Below, one piece after another: positions 1-5,284 of a stretch of DNA of 8,215 nucleotides; within the stretch, counting starts at the first letter, position 1, and each line of letters opens with the position of its first letter. Under the pieces are notes generated by a model. That model had not been told where the DNA came from and searched no databases. It saw only the letters and a program-made list of their open reading frames with translations. Origin of the DNA: an uncultured Beijerinckiaceae bacterium (GTDB lineage: Bacteria > Pseudomonadota > Alphaproteobacteria > Rhizobiales > Beijerinckiaceae). The position numbers and the translations under genes were made by a program. The DNA lies in contig CALMGA010000322.1 in the NCBI GenBank assembly GCA_937863205.1, positions 1-8,215 of the forward strand, written 5' to 3'.

Positions 1-24
1 GTCGCGCTGACCGGTGCCGGAGGT

Positions 25-55
25 CATGCTCCGGCGGTCGCATGCTCCGGCGGTC
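25..55. repeat. 15-bp tandem direct repeat, 16-bp period
   Basis: The 15-mer CATGCTCCGGCGGTC occurs twice, at 25-39 and 41-55, separated by a single G. The first copy also takes part in an inverted repeat: GCCGGAG at 16-22 pairs with CTCCGGC at 29-35 around a six-base loop, so a small hairpin is possible. It lies in non-coding DNA upstream of the SRPBCC gene. It may be the tail of a terminator for a gene off the left edge, or a replication-slippage duplication. I cannot assign a function. Confidence 0.7.
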
Positions 56-99
56 ATATGGGCGAGCCTGCGCGGAGGGATTTACGACTTGAGCTCGAC

Positions 100-129
100 T
101 GGACAATCCACGGCGACGCTCGACATAAC
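100..129 (+). promoter_or_regulatory. Possible sigma70-type promoter for the SRPBCC gene
   Basis: TGGACA at 100-105 resembles a -35 box (TTGACA). CATAAC at 124-129 is a weak -10 box, 18 bases further on. The distance to the ATG at 188 leaves room for a leader of about 50 bases. The region is less GC-rich than its surroundings. This is a visual match only; alphaproteobacterial promoters are often degenerate, and other placements are possible. Confidence 0.25.
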
Positions 130-187
130 CCGTCGTGCGAAATTTTATCGCGCATAACAGGCCCATCAGCGGCTGACGGGAGACATC

Positions 188-664
188 ATGCGTACCCAAC
201 TGACCCTGGCGGCCATGACCGCCGCGATCCTGAGCAGCGGCACTTTCTCGGCCTGGGCCGCTTCCGTTGACAAGATGATCGATGTCGCCGCTCCCCCGGA
301 AAAGGTGTGGGCGATGATCGGGCCGTTCTGTTCGATCAAGGACTGGCACCCGGCGATCGGCAAGTGCACGGAACACAACGGCGTGCGCACGCTGGTGACC
401 AAGGATGGTGCCGGCACCTTCGTCGAGAAGCAGACGGCCAACAAGCCCAGCAGCATGGAGTACAGCTACGAGATCCAGAAGAGCCCGCTGCCCATCACCG
501 GCTACAAGTCGACCCTCAAGGTGACGAAGAAGGGCGAGGGCTCGCAGGTCGAGTGGTCGAGCACCTACACGCCCGACAAGGGCAAGGAGGACGCCGCCAA
601 CCAGGCGATCTCCGGCATCTACCAGGGCGGCCTCGACAGCATCCAGAAAATGGCGGCGAAGTAG
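188..664 (+). CDS. Secreted SRPBCC-family protein, MxaD-like
   Basis: This 158-residue protein begins with a signal peptide: a short basic start (MRTQ), a hydrophobic stretch, and a likely cut after AWA at residue 24. The mature part looks like a single SRPBCC/START-like (polyketide-cyclase type) domain. It opens with the family's usual pattern (VDKMIDVAAPPEKVWAMIG, residues 27-45), continues through alternating strands, and ends in a long C-terminal helix around residues 133-156. Such domains form a hydrophobic ligand pocket. Periplasmic members resembling MxaD occur in methanol-oxidation clusters of methylotrophs, but no mxa or xox gene is visible here, so that role is only a suggestion. 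Cys48 and Cys60 in the mature part could form a disulfide in the periplasm. The start is well supported: GGGAG ends five bases before the ATG. The gene appears monocistronic, followed by a repeat region. Confidence 0.9.
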   Translation: MRTQLTLAAMTAAILSSGTFSAWAASVDKMIDVAAPPEKVWAMIGPFCSIKDWHPAIGKCTEHNGVRTLVTKDGAGTFVEKQTANKPSSMEYSYEIQKSPLPITGYKSTLKVTKKGEGSQVEWSSTYTPDKGKEDAANQAISGIYQGGLDSIQKMAAK

Positions 665-670
665 CGCCCA

Positions 671-682
671 CGCTCGCGAGCG
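671..682. repeat. Perfect 12-bp palindrome after the SRPBCC gene
   Basis: CGCTCGCGAGCG is a perfect palindrome seven bases after the SRPBCC stop codon. It has no room for a stable loop and no T-tract, so it is not a convincing terminator. It could still contribute to a 3' end structure together with the larger palindromes that follow. Confidence 0.35.
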
Positions 683-698
683 CGGTGCTTGGCCTAAA

Positions 699-744
699 GC
701 ATCGGACCGAAAAGTGCGCAGCGGTCTTCGGACAAATCCGATGC
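699..744. repeat. Intergenic palindromic repeat, copy 1
   Basis: Outer arms GCATCGGA (699-706) and TCCGATGC (737-744) are exact reverse complements. Directly inside them, CCGAA (707-711) pairs with TTCGG (727-731), leaving a five-base bulge (ACAAA) on the right side and a 15-base loop. The sequence resembles the ATCGGACCGAAAAGTG-type palindromes that I recall being dispersed through Hyphomicrobiales genomes. A second element with the same ATCGGACC head starts 17 bases later. It falls between the SRPBCC and DUF3574 genes and could form an mRNA 3' hairpin. Confidence 0.75.
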
Positions 745-1226
745 CACACAACAGGCTAGAACATCGGACCGGACCCGGTTCAGGGTCCGATGCTCAAGCG
801 GGCAGCGCGCCGCGACATCCTCGCCAGGCGGCGACTATCCCGGCGGCGATCCTCGTGATCGCCGTTCTTTTTTCTACGACGGGCACGCCGGCGCGGGCGG
901 ACCCGCCCTGCCCGCGCGGGGCGATGCGGATGGCGCGCGTCGACCTTTTCTTCGGCGCCGGCCGGGTCGACCGGTCGTCCTGGACCCGCTTCCTCGCGGA
1001 GGTGGTGACGCAGCGCTTCCCCGATGGGTTGACGAGCACCGACGCGGCCGGTCAATGGCTGGGTTCGCGCGGCCTCGTAAGGGAGCGCTCGCGGGTGATG
1101 GTGATCTTTTACAAGCCGGGCCGGGCCGCGGACGCCAAGGTCGACGCGATCCGCGCGATCTACAAGGCCCGCTTTCACCAAACCTCCGTGCTACGGGCCG
1201 ACAGTTCGGCCTGCGTCAACTTCTGA
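741..1226 (+). CDS. Secreted DUF3574-family protein
   Basis: With the ATG at 741 the product has 161 residues. An unusually long, Arg/Pro-rich leader precedes a hydrophobic stretch (about residues 32-45) and a likely signal-peptidase cut after ARA at residue 53. The mature part carries the pattern I know from DUF3574: a strand followed by LFFGAGRV, then FLAEVVTQRFPDGLT, an AAGQW segment, RERSRVMVIFYKPG, and a final helix KVDAIRAIYKARF. Two cysteines, 57 and 158, sit near the two ends of the mature protein and may form a disulfide. Function is unknown; the family is periplasmic or exported. The start is uncertain. A GTG at 714 is in frame, neither candidate has a good ribosome binding site, and both lie in palindromic repeat DNA. 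An ATG at 790 in another frame encodes MLKRAARRDILARR, a more typical leader, so a frameshift is possible. It converges with the hydrolase gene 60 bases away. Confidence 0.82.
   Translation: MPHNRLEHRTGPGSGSDAQAGSAPRHPRQAATIPAAILVIAVLFSTTGTPARADPPCPRGAMRMARVDLFFGAGRVDRSSWTRFLAEVVTQRFPDGLTSTDAAGQWLGSRGLVRERSRVMVIFYKPGRAADAKVDAIRAIYKARFHQTSVLRADSSACVNF
762..792. repeat. Intergenic palindromic repeat, copy 2
   Basis: Arms CATCGGACC (762-770) and GGTCCGATG (784-792) are perfect nine-base inverted repeats around a 13-base loop. A second register is possible: CGGACCC (770-776) with GGGTCCG (783-789) around a six-base loop, because CGGAC is repeated in tandem in the left arm. It shares its ATCGGACC head and CCGATGC tail with copy 1. 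It lies inside the apparent N-terminal coding part of the DUF3574 gene, which bears on where that gene starts. Confidence 0.75.
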
Positions 1227-1286
1227 TCGCGACCACGCCGCCTCAGCGGGCTCGGGCAAGGCTGCTTGAAGGCCGGTTGGCGGAGA

Positions 1287-2495
1287 TCAGCGGCCGAAGA
1301 GGTCGCTGCCGAACTGCCGGAAGCGGACACCGTAGCTGTCCCGGGCATCCGGGTCGAGCGCGCTCGCGGGCGCGCTCAGGATCAGGCCGGTCACGCCCCC
1401 GACGGCGCCGCCGGCGCCGGTGAACAGGCGGTCGCTGAAGCGCTGGCCGCCTTCGGTGACGGTCTGTCCCCGGGCGAGGCGGGCGCCGATCAGTCCCACG
1501 ATCTCCGGGCTGGTGGCGAAGGTGTCGTGGTTGAGGCCGCCATCGGCGCCCAGCAGCGACAGATCGTAGACGGCGACGCGATCCTTCACCAGCAGCGAAT
1601 GGTACGGCTCCTTGAGCGGGTCGATGGCACCGAGCCGGGCGCTGCCGCCCCAAACGTCCTTGGACAGGGCGAGGGCCTTGTCGCTTCGCGACACGAACAG
1701 CGCAAAGGCCGGCTTGGACGGTCCCATGTCGGCGATCTGCTCGCGGGCGATGTCGACGTCGACGTCGGGCGCGGCCAGCAGCACGTTCTTGATCTTGGCC
1801 GGCACCCGCCCGTCGCGGATCGCCATCTGCCGCAGGCTTTCGAGCAGCAGCCAGTTGCCCATGGAATGGGCCAGCACCGACACTTCGCCGACCTGCGGGT
1901 CGGCGGCGAGCCCGCGCAGCACGCTTTCGAGCTGGTTGCGCGAATAGGTCGAGGACTCCCGGTCGTAGCCGTAGGAAAGCACGCTGCCCTGCGAAGGCCA
2001 GGTGAACAGCACCGGCACGGCCTGCGTGCCGGAGTCGTGCACGATCTGGGCGAAGCGGTAGACCGCATCTTCGAAGCGGTTGTTGAAGCCGTGAACGAAG
2101 ACGAGGACCTGCCGCTTGGGCGCGCGCCGCGCCCCGTCCTCGACGAGCTTCATCACAGCCGCGCGGTCGATCACCGCCGTGTGCTTGCTCACGAAATCCA
2201 GCGCCGGATTGCCGGGCAGGGTCTTGGGCCACTGCACCTCGCCCACGGTGCGGGACGCGTCGGGTGGGATGGACACGTCCACGGCGGCGAAGGCCATCGC
2301 CTCGCTGCGCTTGCCGTTGAACAGCACGCCGGGCGAAGCGTCGCGCTCCCGCGTGGTCGCCACGATCACGTTGACCCGGCTGGTGCCCGGCGCATCCGCC
2401 AGCACCGGCATCAGCACGCCGTGGGGATGACCGGCGCAGCCGGCGAGCAGAACAATGGCGCAGAGGCCGGCGAGCCGACCCGTGAAACGCGTCAA
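1287..2495 (-). CDS. DUF900-type alpha/beta hydrolase, predicted lipoprotein
   Basis: From TTG at 2495 the product has 402 residues and opens with a compact lipoprotein signal ending in the lipobox LLAGC, with the lipidated Cys at residue 20. The body is an alpha/beta-hydrolase of the DUF900 / COG4782 group. The oxyanion-region motif FVHGFNN contains His135. The nucleophile elbow is AHSMG with Ser211. A probable acid lies in SRSDKAL (Asp272) and the catalytic His in LNHDTF (His323). Family members are esterase/lipase-like enzymes of undefined substrate; this one should be membrane-anchored facing the periplasm. The tail (about 355-376) has a Gly/Ala-rich hydrophobic patch after the enzyme core. 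The start is a judgement: no ATG precedes the lipobox. In-frame TTG at 2522 and GTG at 2555 would lengthen the leader by 9 or 20 residues, but only 2495 gives a normal-length signal, with AAAGG 12 bases upstream. It lies downstream of the TPR lipoprotein gene on the same strand, with a hairpin between. Confidence 0.9.
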   Translation of the reverse strand: MTRFTGRLAGLCAIVLLAGCAGHPHGVLMPVLADAPGTSRVNVIVATTRERDASPGVLFNGKRSEAMAFAAVDVSIPPDASRTVGEVQWPKTLPGNPALDFVSKHTAVIDRAAVMKLVEDGARRAPKRQVLVFVHGFNNRFEDAVYRFAQIVHDSGTQAVPVLFTWPSQGSVLSYGYDRESSTYSRNQLESVLRGLAADPQVGEVSVLAHSMGNWLLLESLRQMAIRDGRVPAKIKNVLLAAPDVDVDIAREQIADMGPSKPAFALFVSRSDKALALSKDVWGGSARLGAIDPLKEPYHSLLVKDRVAVYDLSLLGADGGLNHDTFATSPEIVGLIGARLARGQTVTEGGQRFSDRLFTGAGGAVGGVTGLILSAPASALDPDARDSYGVRFRQFGSDLFGR

Positions 2496-2587
2496 GGAGG
2501 GGTGAGACCTTTCATTGGTCAAGCCAGCTGGCGAGCGGGCCTGTCGTCCCTTCACGCGCGGCAGAAGCGCGACGCGCCGTCCCCCGC

Positions 2588-2609
2588 GGCACCCAATCTC
2601 GTGGGTGCC
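2588..2609 (-). terminator. Hairpin between TPR gene and hydrolase gene
   Basis: GGCACCCA (2588-2595) and TGGGTGCC (2602-2609) form a perfect eight-base stem with a six-base loop. It lies 41 bases past the TPR gene stop codon. No T-tract follows on the minus strand (the next bases are G-rich), so it is not a classic intrinsic terminator. It could still end or stabilise the TPR mRNA, and it suggests the two minus-strand genes are not tightly co-transcribed. Confidence 0.5.
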
Positions 2610-2650
2610 CCGGCCTTGTAGGCGCCGCGGCGTCGCGGCCGCCAGCCTTT

Positions 2651-3526
2651 TCAGGCGCGGCCCAGGCGAGCCTGACCCTGTGTGGCCATCTGGTTCTGCG
2701 GGTCCAGGCTCAGGGCGCGCTGGTACATCTCGACCGCCTTGCCGCGATTGCCCTGCTTCTCGTAGGCGAGGCCGAGGCCGGCCCAGGCGTTGCCGTTCTT
2801 GTTGTTGACGTTGAGGGCGGCGTTGAAATCCTCGATCGCCTTGGCGGACTTGCCCACCGCGATCAGGCTTTCGCCGCGCGCCTGGTAGGGCGCGGCCTTG
2901 AAGGGGTCGCGGTCGATGGCATTGTCGAAGTCGGTGATGGCGAGGGTCTGGTTGCCTTCGCGCTGGTACACGAGGCCGCGGGCGTGAAAGGCCTGGGCGT
3001 CCTCGGGATTGAGGCGGATCGCCTGATCGAGGTCGGATTTCGCGTCGGCGAGCTGGTTTTGCGTCCGTTCCAGGTTGGCCCGGCCGAGATAGGCCGGCGC
3101 GTGATTGGGGTTGGCCGAGATCGCCCGGTTGAAATCGGCCAGGGCGGCGTCGTTGCGGTTCATCTGCCGGTAGGCGAGGGCGCGGTCGGTCAGGGCGGCG
3201 GCGCTGTTGGGATCGAGCTGGATGGCGCGGCTGAAGTCGTGCACGGCATTGTCGAACTGGCCGACGCGGGCGTAGGCCACCCCCCTCGTGGTCAGCGCCT
3301 CGACGCTCTGCGGGTTGCGCTCCACCACGTCGGTGAGCGAGGCGAGGTTGGCCGAGGCGGCCTGCGGCGATTCGTTGGTGATCTCGGCGACGCCGGTGCC
3401 CGGCACGCCGGCGACGCCCGCGCCACCCCCGCAGCCGGCGAGGCTGCCGGCGAGCAGGGCCGCCATCACGGCCGCCAGGCAGCCCCGATCCGGGGTGCTT
3501 CGAACAAATTTGAGCGCTACGGCCAT
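2651..3526 (-). CDS. Six-TPR repeat lipoprotein
   Basis: The product has 291 residues from ATG at 3526. That start is chosen over GTG at 3562 because GAGG (3533-3536) sits six bases upstream and gives a proper signal sequence. The N-terminus is a lipoprotein signal with lipobox LAGC, lipidated Cys32, followed by a Gly-rich flexible stretch. Residues 74-277 are six contiguous, exactly 34-residue tetratricopeptide repeats (about 74-107, 108-141, 142-175, 176-209, 210-243, 244-277). Each ends in a pattern like DFNRAISANPN or MYQRALSLDPQ. TPR arrays are superhelical protein-binding scaffolds. An envelope-anchored scaffold or assembly factor fits, but the partner is not indicated. The array fills nearly the whole mature protein, with no catalytic domain. 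It lies downstream of rpsU on the same strand with a 170-base gap that holds a large dyad, so separate expression is likely. Confidence 0.92.
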   Translation of the reverse strand: MAVALKFVRSTPDRGCLAAVMAALLAGSLAGCGGGAGVAGVPGTGVAEITNESPQAASANLASLTDVVERNPQSVEALTTRGVAYARVGQFDNAVHDFSRAIQLDPNSAAALTDRALAYRQMNRNDAALADFNRAISANPNHAPAYLGRANLERTQNQLADAKSDLDQAIRLNPEDAQAFHARGLVYQREGNQTLAITDFDNAIDRDPFKAAPYQARGESLIAVGKSAKAIEDFNAALNVNNKNGNAWAGLGLAYEKQGNRGKAVEMYQRALSLDPQNQMATQGQARLGRA

Positions 3527-3532
3527 TTCAGT

Positions 3533-3536
3533 CCTC
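3533..3536 (-). promoter_or_regulatory. Ribosome binding site deciding the TPR gene start
   Basis: On the minus strand GAGG is followed by six bases (ACTGAA) and then the ATG at 3526-3524. This is the best Shine-Dalgarno match near the gene. It argues against the in-frame GTG at 3562, which would put 12 polar and charged residues in front of the lipoprotein signal. Confidence 0.75.
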
Positions 3537-3570
3537 GTCGACCGCCGATCAAGGTCCCGCACGATCCGAA

Positions 3571-3626
3571 GGGGTTAAGACCGACCAATCCGGCAAGAAT
3601 TGGACACCGCGGTCATGCTTAACCCC
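3571..3626. repeat. Nested 56-bp dyad upstream of the TPR gene
   Basis: Three matched arm pairs lie one inside the other: GGGGTTAAG (3571-3579) with CTTAACCCC (3618-3626), ACCG (3580-3583) with CGGT (3610-3613), and CCAAT (3585-3589) with ATTGG (3599-3603). Together they make a long imperfect hairpin, or a multi-site operator. It lies in the 170-base gap between the rpsU stop and the TPR start, 45 bases from the TPR ATG. It may be a 3' structure of rpsU mRNA, a leader element of the TPR mRNA, or a protein-binding site. Each outer arm contains TTAACC, which looks like half of an alphaproteobacterial CtrA site, but the spacing is not that of a CtrA box. Confidence 0.7.
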
Positions 3627-3696
3627 GGATTACGCCGGTCTCGTTGAGAAAGCGTGAAGGCGCGGGGTCGGCGGGACGCGGAACCGGGCCGCAGCC

Positions 3697-3936
3697 TCAG
3701 CGGGCGCCCGGCACCGGCTTCGGCTTGACGGGCAGCAGCCCTTCGCGCTGCATCTTCTTGCGGGCGAGCTTGCGGGCGCGGCGCACGGCCTCCGCCTTCT
3801 CGCGGGCCCGTTTCTCCGACGGCTTCTCGTAGTGCCCGCGCAGCTTCATCTCGCGGAAGATGCCCTCGCGCTGCATCTTCTTCTTCAGCGCTTTCAACGC
3901 CTGATCGACATTGTTATCGCGGACGAGGACTTGCAC
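3697..3936 (-). CDS. rpsU: 30S ribosomal protein S21
   Basis: This 79-residue basic protein starts [20 protein letters not shown] and contains the S21 core [23 protein letters not shown]. That is characteristic of bacterial S21, a small-subunit protein positioned near the mRNA exit/anti-Shine-Dalgarno region of the 30S particle and involved in initiation. The rest is an Arg/Lys/Ala-rich helix and a short Pro-rich tail ([13 protein letters not shown]) like those of alphaproteobacterial S21 proteins. The start is GTG at 3936, because the homologous N-terminus begins exactly there and AAGGA lies seven bases upstream. The reading frame stays open upstream to 4053, but that part has no resemblance to S21. 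The motif KKMQREG occurs twice, near residues 20 and 61. It is divergent from sucD, with a long gene-free leader, and lies upstream of the TPR gene. Confidence 0.95.
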   Translation of the reverse strand: MQVLVRDNNVDQALKALKKKMQREGIFREMKLRGHYEKPSEKRAREKAEAVRRARKLARKKMQREGLLPVKPKPVPGAR

Positions 3937-4020
3937 GCATCGATCCTTGATGGGGCACGCGCGCGGGCCGCGATGCCGTTGGCGAGAAAAGCGCCAGCCC
4001 AGGTGCTGACAGCCGGCGAA

Positions 4021-4040
4021 AACGGCGCAGGTCCGCCGTT
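4021..4040 (-). other. Perfect stem-loop in the presumed rpsU leader
   Basis: AACGGCG (4021-4027) and CGCCGTT (4034-4040) form a seven-base stem around a six-base loop. Read on the minus strand, the second arm runs straight into TT, giving CGCCGTTTTCG, which looks like a short terminator. If rpsU is transcribed from the AT-rich island near 4230, this hairpin lies about 85 bases before the GTG start and could act as an attenuator or leader structure. The T-run is short and the assignment is speculative. Confidence 0.4.
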
Positions 4041-4203
4041 GCCGCGCAGCCACGCCAATACGCTGGAGCTAGCAGGCGGTCACCGCCCTGTCCAGACGCT
4101 CCCCGCCCCGGTTGCTCCGTTGCCTCCTCGTGTTGCGGCGAAAGCCCATCGCTCGCCCGTTCGACCGACCCCGACCGGGCGGGGAGCTGAACCGAAGCGA
4201 TAG

Positions 4204-4245
4204 TTTTGGTTGGAGCGGCGAAAATTTTCTTTATACCGGCGCTCC
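4204..4245. promoter_or_regulatory. AT-rich island, likely promoter for sucD and possibly rpsU
   Basis: This is the most AT-rich segment of the divergent region. On the plus strand TTGGAG (4210-4215) and TATACC (4232-4237), 16 bases apart, form a plausible promoter pointing at sucD. TTGGTT at 4206 is an alternative -35 box. On the minus strand the same block reads TATAAA (4235-4230), a good -10 box toward rpsU, but without a strong -35 box. GGAGCG (4212-4217) and CGCTCC (4240-4245) flank the AT core as a six-base inverted repeat, as an operator might. The sucD leader would be roughly 80 bases long. Confidence 0.45.
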
Positions 4246-4323
4246 GAAGGGCGATCACGGCCGACCTGCTGCGGCGGACGGCGACGGTGCCCCGCTACCG
4301 CGCTCGTGCCGGGGATCCGCCGC

Positions 4324-5208
4324 GTGTCCATTCTCATCGACAAGCACACGAAGGTCATCTGCCAGGGCTTCACCGGCAAGAACGGCACCTTTCATTCCGA
4401 GCAGGCCATCGCCTACGGCACGGCGATGGTCGGCGGCGTGTCGCCGGGCAAGGGCGGCAGCTTCCATCTCGGCCTGCCGGTGTTCGACACGGTGGCCGAG
4501 GCCAAGCGCGAAACGGAGGCGGACGCCAGCGTCGTCTACGTGCCGCCGCCCGGCGCCGCCGATGCGATCTGCGAGGCGATCGACGCCGGCATTCCCCTCA
4601 TCGTGTGCATCACCGAGGGCATTCCCGTCGCCGACATGATCGAGGTGAAGCGGGCGCTCACCGGCTCGAAGTCGCGGCTGATCGGGCCCAACTGCCCCGG
4701 CGTGATGACGGCGGGCGCGTGCAAGATCGGCATCATGCCGGGGTCGATCTTCACCCCCGGTTCGGTCGGCATCGTGTCGCGCTCGGGCACGCTGACCTAC
4801 GAGGCGGTGTTTCAAACGACCCGGGAAGGGTTGGGGCAGACCACGGCGGTGGGAATCGGCGGCGACCCGGTGAAGGGAACCGAGTTCATCGACGTGCTCG
4901 AACTCTTCCTGGCCGATCCCGCCACCACGTCGATCGTGATGATCGGCGAGATCGGCGGCGCGGCGGAAGAGGATGCGGCGCTGTTCCTTTCCGACGAGCG
5001 CAAGCGCGGCCGGGCCAAACCGACCGTGGGCTTCATCGCCGGACGCACCGCCCCGCCGGGGCGGCGGATGGGTCACGCCGGAGCGATCATCGCCGGCGGC
5101 AAGGGCGGCGCCGAATCCAAGATCGAGGCCATGCAGGCGGCCGGCATCGCCGTGTCGCCCTCGCCGGCGCGGCTGGGCAAGACGCTGGTCGAAATGCTGC
5201 GCGGCTGA
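4324..5208 (+). CDS. sucD: Succinate-CoA ligase alpha subunit
   Basis: SucD is the CoA-binding, phosphohistidine-carrying subunit of succinyl-CoA synthetase, which converts succinyl-CoA to succinate while forming ATP or GTP in the TCA cycle. The 294 residues match the family end to end; E. coli SucD has 289. The start [20 protein letters not shown] includes the Gly-rich CoA-binding loop (Gly15, 18, 21). GPNCPG is at 121-126 and GEIGG contains Glu209. The active-site His251 lies in MGHAGAI, followed by the phosphate-loop GGKGG. A few extra residues (KRGRAK, about 224-229) lie in a surface loop. GPNCPG and the overall match favour SucD over the related malate-CoA ligase MtkB. The start is GTG at 4324, since homologues begin at SILID; upstream in-frame codons encode unrelated sequence. 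The binding site is weak (GGGGA, eight bases upstream). sucC, the required partner, is not adjacent. A YqaE-type gene and sucA follow on the same strand. Confidence 0.97.
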   Translation: MSILIDKHTKVICQGFTGKNGTFHSEQAIAYGTAMVGGVSPGKGGSFHLGLPVFDTVAEAKRETEADASVVYVPPPGAADAICEAIDAGIPLIVCITEGIPVADMIEVKRALTGSKSRLIGPNCPGVMTAGACKIGIMPGSIFTPGSVGIVSRSGTLTYEAVFQTTREGLGQTTAVGIGGDPVKGTEFIDVLELFLADPATTSIVMIGEIGGAAEEDAALFLSDERKRGRAKPTVGFIAGRTAPPGRRMGHAGAIIAGGKGGAESKIEAMQAAGIAVSPSPARLGKTLVEMLRG

Positions 5209-5221
5209 CGCCGCGAACCGT

Positions 5222-5246
5222 CAGCCCCCCGTTCGGCTCGGGGCTG
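5222..5246 (+). terminator. Hairpin after sucD
   Basis: CAGCCCC (5222-5228) and GGGGCTG (5240-5246) form a perfect seven-base stem 13 bases after the sucD stop, with an 11-base loop. No T-tract follows. It may attenuate read-through into the downstream genes or protect the sucD mRNA end, rather than stop transcription completely. Confidence 0.45.
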
Positions 5247-5268
5247 TACCATGGAGAACGGGACGTGC

Positions 5269-5275
5269 GAAGGAG
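5269..5275 (+). promoter_or_regulatory. Strong ribosome binding site for the YqaE-type gene
   Basis: GAAGGAG is the strongest Shine-Dalgarno sequence in the window. It ends nine bases before TTG at 5285, 12 before GTG at 5288 and 15 before ATG at 5291. The spacing therefore favours one of the non-ATG starts, although all three are consecutive in-frame codons. Confidence 0.7.
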
Positions 5276-5284
5276 TTGCAGCCG

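Larger units (their letters stand above)
3937..4323. other. Gene-free divergent region between rpsU and sucD
   Basis: These 387 bases hold no gene I can support. Open frames here are extensions or antisense shadows without recognisable products. The stretch separates two divergent genes and so should contain promoters and leaders for both. It contains a perfect hairpin (4021-4040), an AT-rich promoter-like island (about 4204-4237), and weaker short inverted repeats such as TGGCG/CGCCA near 3979-3995. The sequence just before sucD (about 4240-4323) looks like ordinary untranslated leader. No sucC or sucC fragment is recognisable. Confidence 0.7.

Noticed and set aside
1..92. Tail of an upstream gene at the left edge
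   Set aside because: One frame is open from the edge to a stop near 92, but it gives a short Arg/Cys-rich peptide through the tandem repeat. There is no evidence that it is coding.
1227..1286. Terminator between the convergent DUF3574 and hydrolase genes
   Set aside because: Only four- to five-base inverted repeats (such as GGCCG/CGGCC at 1271-1295, which enters the hydrolase gene) are present, with no T-tract on either strand.
1243..2232. Second minus-strand frame inside the hydrolase gene
   Set aside because: It overlaps the hydrolase in another frame, and its product is Arg/Ala/Pro-rich without motifs. It is a GC-rich shadow.
1266..2621. Plus-strand open frame (451 codons) opposite the hydrolase gene
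   Set aside because: It mirrors the DUF900 gene on the other strand, has no family resemblance and no ribosome binding site. The minus-strand frame has a signal peptide and a catalytic set.
3937..4053. N-terminal extension of rpsU to 4053
   Set aside because: The frame is open, but S21 proteins begin at the sequence encoded from 3936, where a GTG with a good ribosome binding site exists. The extension shares nothing with the family.
3914..4258. Minus-strand open frame upstream of and overlapping rpsU
   Set aside because: It covers the rpsU leader and the S21 start, has no recognisable domain, and its composition matches non-coding GC-rich DNA.
4210..4323. Longer sucD starting at 4210
   Set aside because: SucD proteins start at SILID. 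The extra 38 residues are Arg/Cys-rich and unrelated, and the stretch contains the likely promoter.
4324..5208. Malate-CoA ligase subunit MtkB instead of SucD
   Set aside because: Methylotrophs carry this paralogue, but the sequence keeps SucD-type features such as GPNCPG and aligns closely with E. coli SucD from the first residues. The neighbouring sucA also fits the TCA role.
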